Below, one piece after another: positions 62,671 through 64,000 of a stretch of DNA of 64,000 nt. Position numbers and translations under genes: made by a program. The stretch comes from Bog-473 sp963706555. GTDB lineage: Bacteria; Actinomycetota; Acidimicrobiia; Acidimicrobiales; RAAP-2. The stretch lies in assembly GCA_963706555.1 (NCBI GenBank), contig OY970164.1:4340001-4404000 (forward strand), read 5' to 3'. The first letter of the stretch is position 1. Each line of letters begins with the position of its first letter. The notes beneath the pieces were generated by a model, which saw nothing but the letters and a program-made list of their open reading frames with translations, had not been told where the DNA came from and did not search any database.

Positions 62671-63633
62671 TCAGGGCCGCTGTTCGTGCGCCCCGGGCAC
62701 GTCCGCCCTGTGCACCTGCGGCCCGTCCGCCCCCAGGGCCTGGTCCAGCAGCTCGGCGGGGCCAACCAGAGGATGGGTCCACACGATGCGGGGATCACGC
62801 CGGAACCAGGAGGCCTGGCGGCGGGCGAAGGACCGGGTGCGGCGGATCGCCTCTTCGACGCAGGCATCCAGCGGGGCGCCGTCTTCGACGTGGGCCAGCA
62901 GCTCCCGGTAGCCCAGCGCCTGGCGAGCGGTCCGCGAAATCCCGCCCGGGCGCTCCGCCAGCGCACGCACCTCACTGAGCAGGCCCCCGTCGAGCCAGCG
63001 GGCGAAGCGCTCGGCGATGCGGCGGTCGACGTCGTCGGCGGCGATCGTGAGGCCGATCATGGTGACCGGCGTGGGCGGGTACGCCTCGAGCCCGGGGCCG
63101 AAGCTCGAGAACGGCTGACCCGAGCCCAGGGTGACTTCGAGCGCGCGCACGACACGACGATGGTTGGTCGGTTCCATTCGGCCGGCAGCCAGAGGATCGA
63201 GGGCGGCCAGCCGAGCATGGAGATCGGGCACGGTCGCCGTCCCCGCGGCGAGTTCGTCCTCGAGCGCCGCCCGGCAGCGGGGAAAGCGCCCAGGGAACCC
63301 CAGGTTGTCGACGACGGCGCGCAGGTAGAGCCCGGTGCCGCCGACGAGGAGCGCATGATTGCCCCGGGCCGCGATGCCGCGCAGCGCGTCGCGGGCGGCG
63401 AGCTGGAACTGGGTGACGGTGAACTCCTCGTCCGGGTCGACCAGATTCAGGAGATGGTGCGGCACTTCGGCCTGCTCGGCCGGGGTCGGCTTCGACGTGC
63501 CGATATCCATGCCGCGGTAGACGCACATCGAGTCGACCGACACGATCTCGACATCGCCGCGTTGCCGGGCCACATCGAGGGCCGCCGCCGACTTCCCCGA
63601 CGCCGTGACGCCGAGGAGGGAGACGACCGTCAA
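62671..63633 (-). CDS. miaA: tRNA dimethylallyltransferase
   Basis: 320 residues. P-loop GVTASGKSAAAL, substrate motif DSMCVYRGMDIGTSKPTPAE, VGGTGLYLRAVVD and the C-terminal zinc-free arm (ARRQASWFRRDPRIVW). It prenylates A37 of UNN-decoding tRNAs. The ATG overlaps the upstream miaB stop as ATGA. Classic MiaA length. Confidence 0.95.
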   Translation of the reverse strand: MTVVSLLGVTASGKSAAALDVARQRGDVEIVSVDSMCVYRGMDIGTSKPTPAEQAEVPHHLLNLVDPDEEFTVTQFQLAARDALRGIAARGNHALLVGGTGLYLRAVVDNLGFPGRFPRCRAALEDELAAGTATVPDLHARLAALDPLAAGRMEPTNHRRVVRALEVTLGSGQPFSSFGPGLEAYPPTPVTMIGLTIAADDVDRRIAERFARWLDGGLLSEVRALAERPGGISRTARQALGYRELLAHVEDGAPLDACVEEAIRRTRSFARRQASWFRRDPRIVWTHPLVGPAELLDQALGADGPQVHRADVPGAHEQRP

Positions 63634-64000
63634 GCGCTGGCCAGCGGGATCCGCACCCGGTGTCTGGGCCGGGCCGTGACCTCGAGCAGCCGGCCCGACA
63701 GGTGATGCGGATGCCCGGCCGTGATGACGACGTCGGCCAGCGCACCTGCGGTCGGCGTCCCGCTCATTCCCGGCGACGTCGGCGCGAAGTGCACCAATTT
63801 CCCCTGTCGGGTCCGCCCCGACAGCATCGACTCGTCGCGGCGGCTCACCCCCTCGACCAGAAGCTCTTCGGTCCGCCCCACCCGCGCCTGGTGGCGCGCC
63901 AACGACGAGCGGTCAACGACAGCCTTCAACCGTTCGAAACGCTCCGAGATCACCTCGGCTGCGATGAATTCGTCTTCCATGGAGGCAGCCCGCGTCCCCG
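63630..64000 (-). CDS. miaB: tRNA-2-methylthio-N6-dimethylallyladenosine synthase (MiaB), C-terminal part
   Basis: The last ~123 residues of the gene; the frame is open to the window edge (GTRAASMEDEFIAAEVISER). The end of the radical-SAM part is followed by a TRAM domain (GRTEELLVEGVSRRDESMLS, GRTRQGKLVHFAP ... DVVITAGHPHHLSGRLL). Upstream domains are outside the window. First visible gene of the miaB-miaA-dapF operon; it adds the methylthio group to the A37 made by MiaA. Confidence 0.9.
   Translation of the reverse strand, partial: GTRAASMEDEFIAAEVISERFERLKAVVDRSSLARHQARVGRTEELLVEGVSRRDESMLSGRTRQGKLVHFAPTSPGMSGTPTAGALADVVITAGHPHHLSGRLLEVTARPRHRVRIPLASA

Overview
The window is GC-rich actinobacterial DNA. 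Three things point to Actinomycetota, most likely an Acidimicrobiia-like lineage: a lexA / LysM / nrdR neighbourhood with GAAC-N4-GTTC SOS boxes, SigK-RskA-type and SigJ-type sigma systems, and DUF2510 and DUF222-HNH proteins. The taxon is an inference from gene content; no rRNA is present to settle it.

Layout. 1-3.4 kb: the end of an FtsX permease, an RsbW-like kinase, a degenerate STAS-like protein and a PRC-barrel protein, ending at tRNA-Val(GAC). 3.4-27.0 kb: two mobile elements stacked in tandem in that tRNA gene. The 5' half of the tRNA occurs three times (3423, 23381, 27018), each time breaking exactly at the anticodon loop and flanked by the same arm repeats at the same spacing. Element A (about 20 kb) carries small hypothetical genes, a ubiquitin-activation-like module (DUF6791-ThiF plus DUF6527), three near-identical IS21-family insertions, a truncated Rep-like gene with palindromic operators, the C-terminal end of an Rhs protein, a truncated tyrosine integrase and an SDR/TetR pair. 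Element B (3.6 kb) carries only an FtsX-type permease.

27-35.4 kb is a more ordinary region: a PhyH-type dioxygenase, a DnaQ-like exonuclease, a DevS/DevR-like two-component pair, a degenerate GGDEF protein and two acyltransferases. 35.4-39.4 kb is a second accessory patch beside tRNA-Cys(GCA), with decayed repeats of a small-gene module, a truncated HNH-like gene, a DUF2510/HTH operon and an ORF that runs antisense through the tRNA.

39.5-64 kb is chromosomal backbone. It holds glnD, an L,D-transpeptidase, lexA facing an SOS operon (LysM, nrdR, PIG-L deacetylase, dinB), an Fpg/Nei glycosylase, a SigJ/CMD pair, a SigK/RskA pair and a ferritin-like protein. It ends with one tightly coupled operon miaB-miaA-dapF-hflX-dapC-dapD-dapE (tRNA i6A/ms2i6A modification plus the succinylase branch of diaminopimelate/lysine synthesis). 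Four unrelated short tandem repeats sit in backbone intergenic gaps.

Several genes carry one or two single-base frameshifts (ThiF, PIG-L, SigJ, one IstA). These may be real decay or consensus errors; reads would decide.
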